Shown here: piece after piece, positions 39,539-40,768 of the stretch
Layout: each line of letters opens with the position of its first letter
Position numbering within the stretch: position 1 is the stretch's first letter
NCBI GenBank assembly: GCA_034432655.1
Contig: DAOUBP010000147.1
Coordinates: 1-40,768, forward strand
Reading direction: 5' to 3'
Length of the DNA: 40,768 nt
From: DAOUBP01 sp034432655
Lineage (GTDB): Bacteria > Chloroflexota > Anaerolineae > CG2-30-64-16
The notes under the pieces: generated by a model
The model's database searches: none
Seen by the model: the letters and a program-made list of their open reading frames with translations, nothing else
Told to the model about the DNA's origin: nothing
Program-made: the position numbers and the translations under genes

Positions 39539-40711
39539 ATGGAGGACAACCCATATCCCCTGTATGACTTCGACCAGGTCATAGACCGGCGCAACAGCGA
39601 CAGCATCAAATGGCGCTGGTACGGCGATGCGCTGCCGCTGTGGGTGGCCGACATGGACTTCCGCGCGCCGGAGCCGGTGCTGCGTGCCTTGCGCGAACGC
39701 GTGGAGCACGGGATTTTCGGCTATGCGGCCGAGCCGCCCGCGCTACGCGAGGTCCTTGTTTCCTGGCTGGCGCGCCGGTTCGGCTGGCGCGTCGACCCCA
39801 CGGCTTTCGTCTTCATGCCCGGGGTGGTCACCGCCTTCAACGTGGCCTGTCGGGCCTTCTGCCGGCCGGGCGAAGGCGTCCTGGTGCAGACGCCGGTGTA
39901 CCCGCCCATCCTGGACGCGCCGGCCAACCACGGCCTGGCCCGCCACGAGGTGCAGCTGGCCCCCGACGCGGCCGGCCGCTATACGACCGACACCGACGCT
40001 ATGACAGAGGCGATCACCCCGGCCACCAGGCTCTTCATCCTGTGCAACCCGCACAACCCCACCGGCCGGACGTTCAGCGAGGCGGAGCTGGCACAGATGG
40101 CGGAAGTCTGCCTCCGCCACAACCTGATCATCTGCTCCGACGAGATCCACTGCGACCTTGTCTTCTCCGGCGCCCGTCACGTCCCCATCGCGACCTTGAG
40201 CCCCGAGGTAGCGTCCCGGGCCGTCACCCTGATGGCGCCCAGCAAGACCTTCAACATCCCCGGGCTGGGCTTCTCCCTGGCGATTATCGAGGACAAGGAA
40301 CTGCGCGCAAGGTTCAAGGCTGCCGCCAGGGACATCGTGCCCCACATCAACGCCCTGGGCTACGCAGCGGCCCTGGCGGCCTACCGTGCAGGAGAGCCGT
40401 GGCTGGAGGCGTGTCTGCGCTATCTGGAGGGGAACCGGGACTACCTGGCGGCCTATGTGCGGTCTCACCTGCCGGGCATCCATTTGCGGCCGCCCGAAGC
40501 GACCTACCTGGCCTGGCTGGACTGCCGGGGCGCGGGGCTGGGCGCAACGCCGGCCGAGTTCTTCCTCAAGCGCGCTGGGGTCGCGCTGAACGAGGGGCAG
40601 AGCTTCGGGCCAGGGGGCGAGGGCTTCGTGCGGCTCAACTTCGGCTGCCCGCGCGCCACGCTGGCCGAGGCGTTGGAACGCATGGCGCGGGCGTTGGAAG
40701 TTGGAGGTTAG
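39539..40711 (+). CDS. PatB/MalY-type PLP-dependent C-S lyase
   Basis: 390 residues from the ATG at 39539 (GGAG 7 bases upstream, 4 bases after the previous stop); an ATG at 39521 also exists in frame. It has fold-type I signatures: LPLWVADMDFRAPEPVL, GIFGYAAEPPALREVLVSWL, MPGVVTAFNVACRAF, ILCNPHNPTGRTF, SDEIHCDLVFSGARHVPIA and the Schiff-base Lys in MAPSKTFNIPGLGFSLAI. The C-terminal LRLNFGCPRATLAEAL-like ending (RLNFGCPR) is diagnostic of PatB/MalY. These enzymes cleave cystathionine or related cysteine conjugates to pyruvate, ammonia and a thiol. A plain aminotransferase role is less likely. Palindromic repeats start 7 bases after its stop. Confidence 0.92.
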   Translation: MEDNPYPLYDFDQVIDRRNSDSIKWRWYGDALPLWVADMDFRAPEPVLRALRERVEHGIFGYAAEPPALREVLVSWLARRFGWRVDPTAFVFMPGVVTAFNVACRAFCRPGEGVLVQTPVYPPILDAPANHGLARHEVQLAPDAAGRYTTDTDAMTEAITPATRLFILCNPHNPTGRTFSEAELAQMAEVCLRHNLIICSDEIHCDLVFSGARHVPIATLSPEVASRAVTLMAPSKTFNIPGLGFSLAIIEDKELRARFKAAARDIVPHINALGYAAALAAYRAGEPWLEACLRYLEGNRDYLAAYVRSHLPGIHLRPPEATYLAWLDCRGAGLGATPAEFFLKRAGVALNEGQSFGPGGEGFVRLNFGCPRATLAEALERMARALEVGG

Positions 40712-40718
40712 AATCGTA

Positions 40719-40768
40719 GTAGAGACGTTGCATGCAACGTCTCTACGGGGACGTTGCAAGCAACGTCT
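40719..40768. repeat. Perfect palindromes at the window edge
   Basis: A perfect 28-bp palindrome spans 40719-40746 (arms GTAGAGACGTTGCA and its complement, with GCATGC at the centre). A second, shorter inverted repeat (GACGTTGC-AA-GCAACGTC) follows at 40750-40767 and continues past the window edge. The shared GACGTTGC core marks them as one repeat family, of the MITE or REP type that is scattered in many genomes. Confidence 0.85.

Noticed and set aside
39610..40719. Alternative frame of 369 codons inside the PatB-type gene
   Set aside because: It overlaps the conserved PLP enzyme for its full length and is made of Gly/Arg/Pro-rich sequence typical of a shadow frame.

Overview
The window is GC-rich bacterial chromosome with few intergenic gaps, many GTG starts and strong GC skew in codon third positions. 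The gene families (HEAT-fused DUF123 protein, DUF364 protein, bactofilin-like surface protein beside an ECF sigma factor, UvsE, tandem deoxynucleoside kinases, secreted-type VFIPIV tail, abundant short palindromic repeats) suggest a Chloroflexota bacterium of the Anaerolineae/Caldilineae side. That assignment is inferred from gene content; no rRNA is present to prove it.

Layout. 1-928: gene-poor stretch with an ADP-ribosylglycohydrolase remnant, a duplicated 63-bp palindromic repeat and tRNA-Asp. 929-4138 (+): translationally coupled DUF364 protein, SAM methyltransferase and SLC13-type permease. 4146-9032 (-): surface polysaccharide cluster (O-antigen-ligase-like protein, GtrA, GT4 glycosyltransferase, membrane protein) ending in a DUF123-HEAT fusion. 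9195-9908 (+): membrane-anchored DsbA-like thioredoxin, divergent from the polysaccharide cluster through back-to-back promoters. 10143-12804 (-): CysQ-like phosphatase, an unknown protein and MTA phosphorylase. 12991-16563 (-): tmRNA, SmpB and two S41 C-terminal processing peptidases, so ribosome rescue and tail-directed proteolysis sit side by side. 16790-25297 (-): a long run, membrane protein - argF - cdaA - cdaR - der - M28 peptidase - hflX - HAD phosphatase, headed by a good promoter and a perfect 14-bp hairpin. 25425-27570 (-): ECF sigma factor, zinc anti-sigma factor and bactofilin-like membrane protein behind a sigma-W-type promoter. 27765-30631 (+): two deoxynucleoside kinases (the first fused to a degenerate MazG-like domain) and a beta-propeller-like protein. 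30612-36107 (-): PrsW-type protease, PHP phosphoesterase, EF-G2 and an MtaD-like deaminase. 36265-40711 (+): histidine phosphatase-methyltransferase fusion with a near-leaderless start, UvsE, an unknown protein with a nuclease-like C-terminus and a PatB-type C-S lyase, followed by perfect palindromes at the window edge.

Most of the content is housekeeping: translation quality control (ssrA, smpB, hflX, der, EF-G2), c-di-AMP signalling (cdaA, cdaR), arginine and methylthioadenosine metabolism, nucleoside salvage and envelope polysaccharide. I did not find a defence island, CRISPR array, prophage or complete insertion sequence. The most unusual items are domain fusions (DUF123-HEAT, kinase-MazG, phosphatase-methyltransferase), a roughly 74-bp element with terminal inverted repeats present twice and carrying a start codon, and the DUF364-methyltransferase-permease cassette.
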